A stretch of 50,844 nt of DNA from QHCA01 sp038237645. GTDB taxonomy: Bacteria; Actinomycetota; Actinomycetes; Mycobacteriales; QHCA01. Under the pieces are notes generated by a model that saw nothing but the letters and a program-made list of their open reading frames with translations, was not told the DNA's origin and did not search any database. Made by a program: the position numbers and the translations under genes. The stretch covers positions 1 through 50,844 of the forward strand of contig JBBRYN010000015.1 of assembly GCA_038237645.1 (NCBI GenBank). The letters are read 5' to 3'. How positions within the stretch are numbered: position 1 is the first letter of the stretch; each line of letters starts with the position of its first letter. Shown in pieces: positions 15,845-23,913 of this stretch.

Positions 15845-17157
15845 CCGGCCCAGATCCGACCGGCCCAGACGGGACCGGCTCGGACTGGACCGGCCGCGAG
15901 ATCTCCGTCGAGGTGGGACCGGTAGCGCATGGCGGTCATTGCGTGGCCCGCCATGACGGTCGCGTGGTGTTCGTCCGGCACACCCTGCCGGGGGAGCAAG
16001 TGCTCGCCAGGGTTACCGAGGACCGTGGCGGGTCGTACTGCCGGGCCGACGCGGTGGCGGTGCTGCGCGCATCCCAGCATCGGGTCGAACCGCCGTGCCC
16101 GCACGCCCGACCAGGTCGCTGCGGAGGCTGTGACTGGCAGCACGTCACGCCGGAGGCTCAGCGCGACTTGAAGGCCACCGTAGTCAGCGAACAACTCGAC
16201 CGGCTGGGCGGCCGGGCCGACGTGCAGGTCGTGGTGGAGCCGGTCCCCGGTGGCCCGCTGGGCTGGCGCACCCGGCTGCGGTTCGCCGTCACCGAGGACG
16301 GCACGGTTGGCCTGCACCGGCACCGATCGACGGAAGTCGAGCCAGTGGAGCACTGCCCGCTGGCGACCGCAGCGGTCGACGAGATGGGAGTCACCCGGCG
16401 CGGCTGGCCCGGCGCCGAAGCGGTCGAGGTGATCGCATCGTCGGCGGGTGACCGGGCGCTGGTGGTCACCGGGCGGCGTGGGGCGCAGGTGGCGGTGCCT
16501 GAACTCGGCTTCGGTGACGTCGCCGTGCTGCGCCGCAAGCGCGGTGGCGGCCGGGCAACCCGGGAGCGCGGTCATCGCGCCGTCCGGGAGACTGCGCTCG
16601 GTCGCACCTTCCAGGTCGGCGCCGCCGGGTTCTGGCAGGTGCACCCTGCGGCGGTCGAGGTGCTGGCCGATGCCGTCATCCAGGCGCTCCGGCCGCGGGC
16701 CGGCGACGGCGTGCTCGACCTCTTCGCCGGCGCGGGGCTCTTCGCGGTCGCCCTGGCGCCGCACGTGCCCGGTGGCCGGATCGTGGCGATCGAGTCCGAC
16801 CGCGACGCTGTCCGGGACGCGTCGTACAACCTGCGGGACGCCGCCGTGCCCGTTTCTCTGCAAGCCGGCCAGGTCGAGCGGGTGCTCGACACGCTGCCGG
16901 ACGGCGGCTTCGACCTCGTCGTCCTGGACCCGCCGCGCAGCGGTGCGGGAGCCCGCGTCGTCGCACAGATCGTGCAGCGGGGGCCGCGGGCCGTGGCCTA
17001 TGTCGCGTGCGACCCGGCGGCCTTCGCCCGCGACGTAGCCACCTTCACCGGGCACGGCTACCGGCTGGCAGGACTCCGCGCTTTCGACCTGTTTCCGATG
17101 ACCCAGCACGTCGAGTGCGTCGGACTGCTGCAGCCTGCATCGACTGGCGCTACGTAA
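15841..17157 (+). CDS. TRAM-domain 23S rRNA/tRNA uracil-C5 methyltransferase, TrmA/RumA family
   Basis: 438 aa class I SAM methyltransferase modifying uracil C5 in RNA. A TRAM domain occupies ~22-80. The Fe-S cluster cysteines are C85, the RCGGCDW pair and CPLA. The SAM loop is LDLFAGAGLF, followed by LDPPRSGAG and the catalytic Cys in VACDPAAFARD near the C terminus. The first ~18 residues are a degenerate TGPD/TGSD repeat specific to this protein. Rv2689c-like. Coupled to the permease by a 4-bp overlap. Confidence 0.9.
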   Translation: MTGPDPTGPDGTGSDWTGREISVEVGPVAHGGHCVARHDGRVVFVRHTLPGEQVLARVTEDRGGSYCRADAVAVLRASQHRVEPPCPHARPGRCGGCDWQHVTPEAQRDLKATVVSEQLDRLGGRADVQVVVEPVPGGPLGWRTRLRFAVTEDGTVGLHRHRSTEVEPVEHCPLATAAVDEMGVTRRGWPGAEAVEVIASSAGDRALVVTGRRGAQVAVPELGFGDVAVLRRKRGGGRATRERGHRAVRETALGRTFQVGAAGFWQVHPAAVEVLADAVIQALRPRAGDGVLDLFAGAGLFAVALAPHVPGGRIVAIESDRDAVRDASYNLRDAAVPVSLQAGQVERVLDTLPDGGFDLVVLDPPRSGAGARVVAQIVQRGPRAVAYVACDPAAFARDVATFTGHGYRLAGLRAFDLFPMTQHVECVGLLQPASTGAT

Positions 17158-17196
17158 CCTCGGCCGCCTGGCCCCGGTAGCGGATGATCGAGCACC

Positions 17197-17565
17197 GTGA
17201 GCACCGAACTGCCGCCGAACTGGCCCGCCCGGGTCTGCCCGCCGGGCTCGCCGGACTGGGAGCTCAGTGCGGTCGCCTGGCTCTACGAATACGTTCCGGC
17301 CGACTACCGGGCCTACGACGTGCTCAAGCGCCATCCGGTGCTGCTCGCCCGGATGGCCGGTGAGCAGGTTGCGGCGTCGTTGGATGCCGCCCGGGCGGGC
17401 TGGCGCACGCTGCGGGCGGATCTGCGCGACGAGATCCCACCAGAGGCGATCGAGGCGGCGATGCAGGCCTACGAGCGGGAGGGGCGCCGGCTTGCGGAGG
17501 TGGACCGGGCGATATCCGTCGTGCTGGCCGCGCTGCAGGGCCGGCGATGGGTGCCCCGGCTGTAG
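17197..17565 (+). CDS. Conserved actinobacterial hypothetical protein
   Basis: 122 aa. The N-terminal third reads LPPNWPARVCPPGSPDWELS, then AWLYEYVPADYRAYDVLKRH. The rest is amphipathic helix (LLARMAGEQVAASLDAAR, IEAAMQAYEREGRRLAEVDR) ending VVLAALQGRRWVPRL. No known domain recognised. GTG start at 17197, 39 bp after the methyltransferase, so possibly in the same transcript. The coding pattern and conserved aromatic residues make a real gene likely. Confidence 0.75.
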   Translation: MSTELPPNWPARVCPPGSPDWELSAVAWLYEYVPADYRAYDVLKRHPVLLARMAGEQVAASLDAARAGWRTLRADLRDEIPPEAIEAAMQAYEREGRRLAEVDRAISVVLAALQGRRWVPRL

Positions 17566-17652
17566 GGCGACGGTGTTCGGGTGGTCCATGATGAGCCTCG
17601 TGAAGGGGTCGCGCCGCACTCCGCGCCGCCTTCTGGGGTCCAACGGGTCGCG

Positions 17653-18152
17653 GTGGCAGAGCTCTGCCAGCAGATCGAACGGGCATTCGCCACCACGGCT
17701 TACCCCGGCGACGACGGGCTTGCCTACGACCGATCCGGGGAGCACCTCGAGTGCGCCGAGATCGAAGCGGCCTTCCGCGGCAAGCACTGGCAGCAACTGC
17801 CGCTCGGGTTTATCCGATACTCGCGGATTCGGGTCAGAGCCTCTCCTTCCTCACCTCGGCCGCATTTCGGTTCTACCTGCCCGGCTACCTCCTGGCAGCG
17901 GTCCGGCACTACCGGGACGCCGATCTCATCCCCATGATCATCGTGCACAGCCTCACCGCGCCCGCGGTGCGAGAATCGAACGACATGCGGCGCTTCCTGC
18001 GGCTCGCCGACCAGTTCACACCGGCACAAGGTGCGGCAATACTCGCTTTTCTGAACCATATGGAGGAATGGGCTGCGACCGGTGTCGTCAGTTCGTTCTC
18101 CGCCGAAGAGCCGCGTATCGCCGCGGAAAGATTCTGGTCCCGTCATGGCTGA
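17653..18152 (+). pseudogene. DUF6714-like gene with a -1 frameshift
   Basis: Two overlapping frames each carry half of one protein. Frame 1 (from about GTG 17653) encodes ELCQQIERAFATTAYPGDDG through HLECAEIEAAFRGKHWQQLP. The other frame, from about 17790, encodes RVYPILADSGQSLSFLTSAA, FRFYLPGYLLAAVRHY and a C-terminal helical part ending at 18152. Joined at 17795-17805 they give the DUF6714 layout. One deleted base would account for the shift. Either a genuine pseudogene or a sequencing error. The exact start is uncertain (in-frame GTGs at 17581 and 17653). Confidence 0.68.
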
Positions 18153-18228
18153 GCGTTCGACGCCGTTCAGGCGGGCTTGCGCACAGAACCCATACGAGCT
18201 ATCGGCCGACGCCGTGCGGCCTGCTGGA

Positions 18229-18234
18229 TACAAT
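18229..18234 (+). promoter_or_regulatory. -10 box of dxs
   Basis: TACAAT, the best -10 match near dxs, about 36 nt before the ATG, leaving a short leader that carries GGAGAGG at 18257-18263. No convincing -35 element. Confidence 0.45.
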
Positions 18235-18269
18235 CGAACGTTGTCGCACAGCCCCCGGAGAGGACGTCG

Positions 18270-20216
18270 ATGAGCCTGCTGTCCTCGATCGGGGGTCCGG
18301 CGGACCTGCGCCGGATCCCGGCGGAGCAGATCCCCCTGCTGGCAACCGAGATCCGCGACTTCCTGGTGGCCAAGGTCTCGCGCACCGGTGGGCATCTCGG
18401 TCCCAACCTCGGCGCGGTGGAGCTCACCATCGCCTTGCACCGCGTCTTCGACTCACCGCAGGAGCCGATCCTCTTCGACACCGGCCATCAGGCCTACGTC
18501 CACAAGATCCTGACCGGCCGGCAGGCCGCGTTCGACGGGCTGCGGCAGTACGGCGGGCTGTCCGGCTATCCCAGCCGGGCCGAGTCCGAGCACGACGTGA
18601 TCGAGAACTCCCATGCATCGACGGCTCTGTCCTACGCCGACGGGCTGGCCAAGGCATTTGCCCTGCGCGGCGAGAAGCGGCCGGTGGTGGCGGTCGTGGG
18701 CGACGGTGCGCTGACCGGCGGCATGTGCTGGGAGGCGCTGAACAACATCGCCGCGGCCAAGGACCGTCCTGTCGTGATCGTGGTCAACGACAACGGCCGC
18801 TCCTACTCACCCACCATCGGCGGGCTCGCCGACCACCTGGCCTCGCTGCGGCTGACGCCGGGCTACGAACGGGTGCTCGATCTGGTCCGCGACTCCCTGG
18901 CGCGGACCCCCCTGGTCGGCCCGCCACTGTTCGACGCGCTGCACGGCATCAAGAAGGGGCTCAAGGACGCGATCGCGCCGCAGGGCTTGTTCGAGGATCT
19001 CGGACTGAAATACCTCGGGCCTGTCGACGGCCATGACGAGGCCGCCGTCGAGTCGGCGCTGCGCCGAGCCAGGGACTTCGGCGCTCCGGTGATCGTGCAC
19101 TGCGTCACCCGCAAGGGCTTCGGCTACGGGCCGGCCGAGGGCGACGAGGCCGACTGCCTGCACGGGCCTGGCGGAGCATTCGATCCGGTCACCGGGCAGT
19201 TGCTCTCCTCCGGCGGTCGCAAGTGGACCAGGGTGTTCGGCGAGGAGTTGGTGCGGATCGGTGCCGAGCGGCCCGACGTGGTGGCGATCACCGCTGCCAT
19301 GCTGCACCCCACCGGCCTGCATCCGTTCTCCGTCGCCTATCCCGAGCGGACCTACGACGTCGGCATCGCCGAGCAGCACGCCCTCACGTCGGCGGCCGGG
19401 CTGGCCTTCGGCGGCATGCACCCGGTGGTCGCGATCTACGCGACGTTCCTCAACCGCGCGTTCGACCAGATGCTGATGGACGTCGCCCTGCACGAGGCAC
19501 CGGTGACCCTGGTGCTCGACCGGGCCGGCGTGACCGGCGACGACGGTGCCTCACATCACGGCATGTGGGATCTGTCGCTGATGAACATCGTGCCCGGTAT
19601 CCGGATCGCCGCCCCGCGCGACGAGCCGACCCTGCGGGAGGAATTGCGGGAGGCGATCGCCGTCTCCGACGGCCCGACCGTCGTGCGGTTTCCCAAGACT
19701 GCCCTGACCGACGACATCCCGGCCGTGCGGCGAGTCGGCGGGGTCGATGTGTTGCACGAGCCCGCCGCGGCCGACGTGCTGGTCGTCTCGGTGGGCGCCA
19801 TGGCACATATCGCCCTCGAGGTGGCCAACCGGGTGCAGGCAGAAGGGGTTGCGGCAACCGTCGTCGACCCTCGCTGGGTCGCTCCGGTCGCGCCCGAGTT
19901 GCTCCGGCTCGCGGCACAGCATCGCCTCGTCGTCACCCTGGAGGACGGTGGCCGCTCCGGGGGGGTGGGTGCTCAGCTGTCCCAGGCGTTGCGCGACGCC
20001 GACATCGACGTACCGACGCGCGATGTGGGCATCCCCCAGCGGTTCCTCGAGCATGGCAACCCGCTGCTGGTGCGGTCGGCGATCGGCCTGACGGCGCAGG
20101 ACGTGACGCGCCGAGTGGTGGGCTGGGTGGCCCGGCTCGACCCCGGCGAGCAGGTCGATGCCGAAGCGGAGCCGTCCCCGAGCCACCGCAACCGGGATAG
20201 CGCTCAGCCGGGATAG
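18270..20216 (+). CDS. dxs: 1-deoxy-D-xylulose-5-phosphate synthase
   Basis: First enzyme of the MEP isoprenoid pathway; condenses pyruvate and glyceraldehyde-3-phosphate using thiamine diphosphate. 648 aa, full length. TGGHLGPNLGAVELTIALH (~39-57) and the ThDP-binding GDGALTGGMCWEALNN motif (~146-161) are present. The pyrimidine-domain glutamate is in GIAEQHALT (~370), followed by DRAGVTGDDGASHHGMWD. A transketolase C domain and a hydrophilic tail complete it. The start at 18270 fits the family (LLSSIGGPADLRRIPAEQ) and has a Shine-Dalgarno. Corresponds to mycobacterial dxs1 in location. Confidence 0.97.
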   Translation: MSLLSSIGGPADLRRIPAEQIPLLATEIRDFLVAKVSRTGGHLGPNLGAVELTIALHRVFDSPQEPILFDTGHQAYVHKILTGRQAAFDGLRQYGGLSGYPSRAESEHDVIENSHASTALSYADGLAKAFALRGEKRPVVAVVGDGALTGGMCWEALNNIAAAKDRPVVIVVNDNGRSYSPTIGGLADHLASLRLTPGYERVLDLVRDSLARTPLVGPPLFDALHGIKKGLKDAIAPQGLFEDLGLKYLGPVDGHDEAAVESALRRARDFGAPVIVHCVTRKGFGYGPAEGDEADCLHGPGGAFDPVTGQLLSSGGRKWTRVFGEELVRIGAERPDVVAITAAMLHPTGLHPFSVAYPERTYDVGIAEQHALTSAAGLAFGGMHPVVAIYATFLNRAFDQMLMDVALHEAPVTLVLDRAGVTGDDGASHHGMWDLSLMNIVPGIRIAAPRDEPTLREELREAIAVSDGPTVVRFPKTALTDDIPAVRRVGGVDVLHEPAAADVLVVSVGAMAHIALEVANRVQAEGVAATVVDPRWVAPVAPELLRLAAQHRLVVTLEDGGRSGGVGAQLSQALRDADIDVPTRDVGIPQRFLEHGNPLLVRSAIGLTAQDVTRRVVGWVARLDPGEQVDAEAEPSPSHRNRDSAQPG

Positions 20217-20221
20217 CGCAA

Positions 20222-21082
20222 TCACCGATAGCGGACGGGGCGGTCCCAGAGCCGGTCGCCGGTGTGCTGGCCGGGTACGCCGTCGCGCAGCGCGCTGTCC
20301 GCGGGTCGGCCGCCCACGGCGACCATCACCACCTCGTCGGCGGTGATCAACAGCGGACGGGTGAATCCGCGCCGCACCGGATCGGTCGCGGCGGCGGCGG
20401 ACACCGTGAATGCCGGGTCGATCCGGCGCAGCTCAGTCCAGCCGCGGTCGCGCATCGGCACCCCGGCAGTGACCATGTCACCGGACGCCCCGGCCAGGGC
20501 TGTCCGGAATACGGCCGAGCACAGCAGGGTGACGACGTCGCAGTCGCCCATCGGCCGCAACGGCACGTCGGGCGTGTGCCGTCGACGGTCGGCGGCCAGG
20601 AGCGCCATCGCGGTGAGGTAGGAGCGAGCGGCCGGCCAGTGCGACAGCGCATCGAAGTCGTGGAGCAGCCAAACCGCGGGGTCCACGACCACGATCCCCT
20701 CCGGCCGTGCCAGGTCCGGCCCCAGCAGGCCGACCCCGAGTTCGACAGCGCCGCCGAGCACCGAGTGCCAGGCCCATTCGGGACCTGGATGGGACACGTG
20801 ACCGACCGGCAGGCCGACCGGCCGGATCCGGCTGGCCACCGAAGCGGGAGCCGTATCGGCCAGGAACCTGCGGGCCTGCAACCAGGCGGTCAGCCGGCCC
20901 GTTCCGATGGCGCTTTCCGGATCGGCGCCGCGCAGCGCCCGCAGGCACTCGTCCCACGAGACGGGCAGATCCGTGCCGCCGGTCAACAGGATGCCGTCGG
21001 CCAGCGGGAGCAGGTCGATGTCATGGAGCACGCACACGGCAAGCGCTCCTCTGCGCAGTGCGGCTGTCGTCGGTACCAACAT
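20222..21082 (-). CDS. Conserved actinobacterial protein of unknown function
   Basis: 286 aa, soluble, with no domain I can name. It starts MLVPTTAALRRGALAVCVLH and continues with DLLPLADGILLTGGTDLPVS and a Trp-rich middle (GPEWAWHSVLGGAVELG, DPAVWLLHDFDALSHWPA). The start at 21082 is supported by TACGTT 7 nt upstream (21095-21090). It is convergent with dxs, the stops 6 bp apart, and divergent from the two-component operon. The even residue conservation pattern suggests an enzyme-like or structural fold rather than a regulator. Confidence 0.75.
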   Translation of the reverse strand: MLVPTTAALRRGALAVCVLHDIDLLPLADGILLTGGTDLPVSWDECLRALRGADPESAIGTGRLTAWLQARRFLADTAPASVASRIRPVGLPVGHVSHPGPEWAWHSVLGGAVELGVGLLGPDLARPEGIVVVDPAVWLLHDFDALSHWPAARSYLTAMALLAADRRRHTPDVPLRPMGDCDVVTLLCSAVFRTALAGASGDMVTAGVPMRDRGWTELRRIDPAFTVSAAAATDPVRRGFTRPLLITADEVVMVAVGGRPADSALRDGVPGQHTGDRLWDRPVRYR

Positions 21083-21089
21083 GCGCCCG

Positions 21090-21095
21090 AACGTA
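21090..21095 (-). promoter_or_regulatory. -10 box of the 286-aa unknown gene
   Basis: TACGTT on the minus strand, 7 nt before the ATG at 21082, matching leaderless spacing. Confidence 0.45.
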
Positions 21096-21173
21096 CTCGA
21101 ATCGTGGCGCCACCGGCTGACCCGAACGGGTGAACTCACGCGACTTTCACACCGGGCTGGCAGGCTGCATGGT

Positions 21174-21836
21174 GTGCGTGTACTGATCGTGGAGGACGAG
21201 CGGCAACTGGCCGATGCCATCGCCCGGGGGCTGCGGCAGGAGGGGATGGCCGTCGACGTGGCCTACGACGGCACCGCCGGCCACGAGAAGGCGCTCGTGA
21301 CCCGCTATGACGTTCTGGTGCTCGACCGCGACCTGCCGGGCATGTCCGGCGACCAGGTCCTGACCGACGTCGCGGCCTCCGGTGTGCTGACGCGGGTCCT
21401 GATGCTCACCGCGAGTGGCACGGTGGCCGACCGGGTGGAGGGTCTCGGTCTGGGCGCGGACGACTATCTCGGCAAGCCGTTCGCCTTCGACGAACTCGTC
21501 GCGCGGATCCGGGCTCTGGGCCGGCGGGCGACACCGCCGGCGCCTCCCGTGCTGCGGGCAGGTGACGTGGAGCTCGACCCGGCGCGGCGCAGCGTGTTGC
21601 GCGCGGGGCAGCCGGTGGAACTCACCCGCAAGGAGTTCGGCGTGCTGGAGGTGCTGCTCGGTGCCGGCGGACGGGTGGTGTCGAGCGAGGAGCTGCTGGA
21701 GCGGGTGTGGGACGAACACGCCGACCCGTTCACGACGACGGTACGCGTCACGATGATGACCCTGCGGAAGAAGCTCGGCGAGCCCGGGCTGATCGAGACA
21801 GTCGTCGGGTCCGGCTACCGGGTCGGCGGCGCATGA
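21174..21836 (+). CDS. OmpR/PhoB-family response regulator
   Basis: 220 aa. Receiver domain with acidic pair E7/D8, phospho-acceptor D51 (VLDRDLPGMSG), Thr in MLTAS and Lys in YLGKPFAFDE. The winged-helix DNA-binding domain contains LTRKEFGVLEVLL and ends with TVRVTMMTLRKKLG and VVGSGYRVGG. The GTG start at 21174 gives the canonical RVLIVEDE opening. The histidine kinase gene begins 10 bp after the stop, so this is a cognate pair. Confidence 0.93.
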   Translation: MRVLIVEDERQLADAIARGLRQEGMAVDVAYDGTAGHEKALVTRYDVLVLDRDLPGMSGDQVLTDVAASGVLTRVLMLTASGTVADRVEGLGLGADDYLGKPFAFDELVARIRALGRRATPPAPPVLRAGDVELDPARRSVLRAGQPVELTRKEFGVLEVLLGAGGRVVSSEELLERVWDEHADPFTTTVRVTMMTLRKKLGEPGLIETVVGSGYRVGGA

Positions 21837-21846
21837 CGGGTGCCCG

Positions 21847-23010
21847 GTGAACCTCCCGCGCCCGACGCTGCGGCTGCGCCTGACGCTGCTCTTCGGCGCG
21901 CTTCTGGTCGGCTCAGGCCTGCTTCTGCTGGGTGCGTCCTACTACCTCGTCGGGCAGGCGTTCGACCACGGGCCGCGGTTTGCCGAGGGCGTCACCGTGG
22001 TGATCCGGTATCACGACGGGACATACGAGCGGGTCGACGCCCGCGACGTCCAGATCCTCTTGCAGCAGCAGACCGAGCAGGCGCTGTTACGCCGTGGGCT
22101 GCTCGCCCTGGGGTTGGTGTGGCTGGTGGGGATGGCCGGCGGCTACCTGCTCGCCGGCCGGGCGCTGCGCCCGCTGCAGTCGATCACGTCGACGGCACAC
22201 CGGCTGTCCACCGAGACCCTCGACCAGCGGATCTCCCTCAACGGCCCGGACGACGAGCTCAAGGAGCTTGCCGACACCTTCGACGGGATGATCGCCCGGC
22301 TGGAGGCGGCCTTCGACAGCCAGCGGCGTTTCGTCGCCAATGCCAGTCACGAGCTGCGTACCCCGCTGTCGGTCATCCGTACCGAGATCGACGTCTCGCT
22401 GCGCGATCCCGGGGCATCACTGACCGACCTGCGCCGGATGGGCGGGGTGATCCGCAGTGCCACCCAGCGGGCCGACCGGCTGGTCGACGCCCTGCTGCAG
22501 CTCGCGCGGGCCGACGTGCAGGGCCGCGACGGACTGGCCGTCCGCGAGCCGGTCGAGTTGCCAGCCGTCGTCGGTGCTGCACTGGACGCGATGCGAGCCG
22601 AATCCACCGAGGCCGGGCTGCACGTGGACACCCGGCTGGAGCCGGCCGTCGTCTCGGGTGACCCCGGTCTGCTCGACCGGCTGGCCGGCAACCTCGTGGA
22701 GAACGCGGTACGGCACAACGTGCCGGGCGGGTGGCTGGGCGTACACACCCGCACCGACAACGGATTTGCCCGCCTCCTCGTGGCCAACAGCGGTCCGGTG
22801 ATCGATCCGGCCGAGGCACCCGGGCTGTTCGAGCCGTTCCGGCGGGGCGGGACGGCGCGAACGGCAAGCCGCGGTGCCGGGCTGGGCCTGTCGATCGTGC
22901 GGTCCGTGGCCCTCGCCCACGGGGGCCGGGTGCAGGCCGCAGCCCTGCCGGGCGGCGGCCTGGAGGTGCAGGTCGAACTGCCGACGGGTGAGAGCGCGCC
23001 ATCGGCATGA
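21847..23010 (+). CDS. Sensor histidine kinase
   Basis: 387 aa membrane kinase. TM1 at ~11-35, a short extracellular loop of ~45 residues, TM2 at ~82-103 and a HAMP domain. The HisKA helix has phospho-acceptor His168 (ANASHELRTPLSV). The ATPase domain shows N-box LVENAVRHNVPGG and late GLGLSIVRSVALAHGG. The short sensor loop suggests sensing in or at the membrane. It overlaps the next gene by 4 bp (ATGA, 23007-23010), tying a kinase-fold metabolic gene to this signalling system. Confidence 0.93.
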   Translation: MNLPRPTLRLRLTLLFGALLVGSGLLLLGASYYLVGQAFDHGPRFAEGVTVVIRYHDGTYERVDARDVQILLQQQTEQALLRRGLLALGLVWLVGMAGGYLLAGRALRPLQSITSTAHRLSTETLDQRISLNGPDDELKELADTFDGMIARLEAAFDSQRRFVANASHELRTPLSVIRTEIDVSLRDPGASLTDLRRMGGVIRSATQRADRLVDALLQLARADVQGRDGLAVREPVELPAVVGAALDAMRAESTEAGLHVDTRLEPAVVSGDPGLLDRLAGNLVENAVRHNVPGGWLGVHTRTDNGFARLLVANSGPVIDPAEAPGLFEPFRRGGTARTASRGAGLGLSIVRSVALAHGGRVQAAALPGGGLEVQVELPTGESAPSA

Positions 23011-23891
23011 CACGGCTCAGCTTGCCGACCAATCTGGCCGAGACCGCCGAGGGCGCCGCCGAGCCGGGTCTCGCCGCCTGGGTCGCTGACCTGCCTCGTG
23101 TGGTAAACGCCGTCGCGCAGCGCTGGGCGGTTCGGCTCGGCGAGCCGTTCCAGCCCGGCGGACGCTGCTCCTGGGTTGCTCCGGCGCGCGACCCCGCCGG
23201 CCGGGACCTCGTGCTCAAGGTCGGCTGGGTCCATCCTGAGGCCAGGCACGAAGCCGAGGGCCTGACTTTCTGGGCCGGCGAAGGTGCCGTCATCCTGCAC
23301 GCTGCGGACACGTTCGACGCCACCAGCGCGCTGCTGCTCGAACGCTGCCGCCCGGGTACGTCGCTGAATCAGGCGGTCGCGGAGCCCGAGCAGGACATGG
23401 TGGTCGCCGGCCTGCTCCTGCGGCTGTGGCGGGAGCCGGCGGCCGGTCACCCCTTCCGTGACCTGCGGGTGATGTGCCACGAGTGGGCGGCTGGTTTCGA
23501 GCGCCGGCTGCGGGCTGCACCGGACATCGTGGATCCCGGGCTCGCCCGGGCGGCCCTGGACCTGCTCAGGACTCTGCCGGGATCGGCGCAGCGCCATGTG
23601 CTGCTGTGCACCGATCTGCACGCCGAGAACATCCTGGCCGCCGAGCGGGAGCCCTGGCTGGTCTGCGATCCCAAGCCCTACGTCGGCGACCCCACCTACG
23701 ACCCGATGCAGCACATGCTCAACTGCGAGGAGCGGCTCGTCGCCGATCCGGGCGGGTTCGCCGACCGGCTGGCCGGTCTGCTCGGCCTCGAGCCGGCGCG
23801 GTTGAGGCTGTGGTTGTTCGCGCGCTGTGCCATGGAGTCGGTCGAGTCGCCGATGCTGCGCGACGTCGCGACCCGCTTGCTGCCGGCCTGA
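23007..23891 (+). CDS. Streptomycin/hydroxyurea kinase-like phosphotransferase, APH(6) group
   Basis: 294 aa member of the aminoglycoside/hydroxyurea resistance kinase family. The N-lobe has DLVLKVGWVHPEARHEAEGL with the ATP-binding Lys. The catalytic loop is CTDLHAENIL (~203-212), followed by metal-binding CDPKPYVGDPTYDP, the family hallmark. Producers use relatives for streptomycin self-protection, but most genomic copies have no shown resistance role. Coupling to a two-component system suggests an inducible, perhaps cell-surface-stress related, function. Substrate unproven. Confidence 0.85.
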   Translation: MTRLSLPTNLAETAEGAAEPGLAAWVADLPRVVNAVAQRWAVRLGEPFQPGGRCSWVAPARDPAGRDLVLKVGWVHPEARHEAEGLTFWAGEGAVILHAADTFDATSALLLERCRPGTSLNQAVAEPEQDMVVAGLLLRLWREPAAGHPFRDLRVMCHEWAAGFERRLRAAPDIVDPGLARAALDLLRTLPGSAQRHVLLCTDLHAENILAAEREPWLVCDPKPYVGDPTYDPMQHMLNCEERLVADPGGFADRLAGLLGLEPARLRLWLFARCAMESVESPMLRDVATRLLPA

Positions 23892-23913
23892 CGCCTGTTA
23901 TGGCAGGCTGGCA
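23881..23913. terminator. Bidirectional terminator candidate
   Basis: A 10-bp inverted repeat, TGCCGGCCTG (23881-23890) against CAGGCTGGCA (23904-23913), with one G-T wobble and a 13-nt loop. It spans the two convergent stop codons of the kinase-like gene (23891) and fadB (23898). There is no T-run, as is common in actinobacteria. Confidence 0.5.

Noticed and set aside
23007..23891. Calling this a streptomycin resistance gene
   Set aside because: Family membership does not show resistance; no biosynthetic cluster is nearby.
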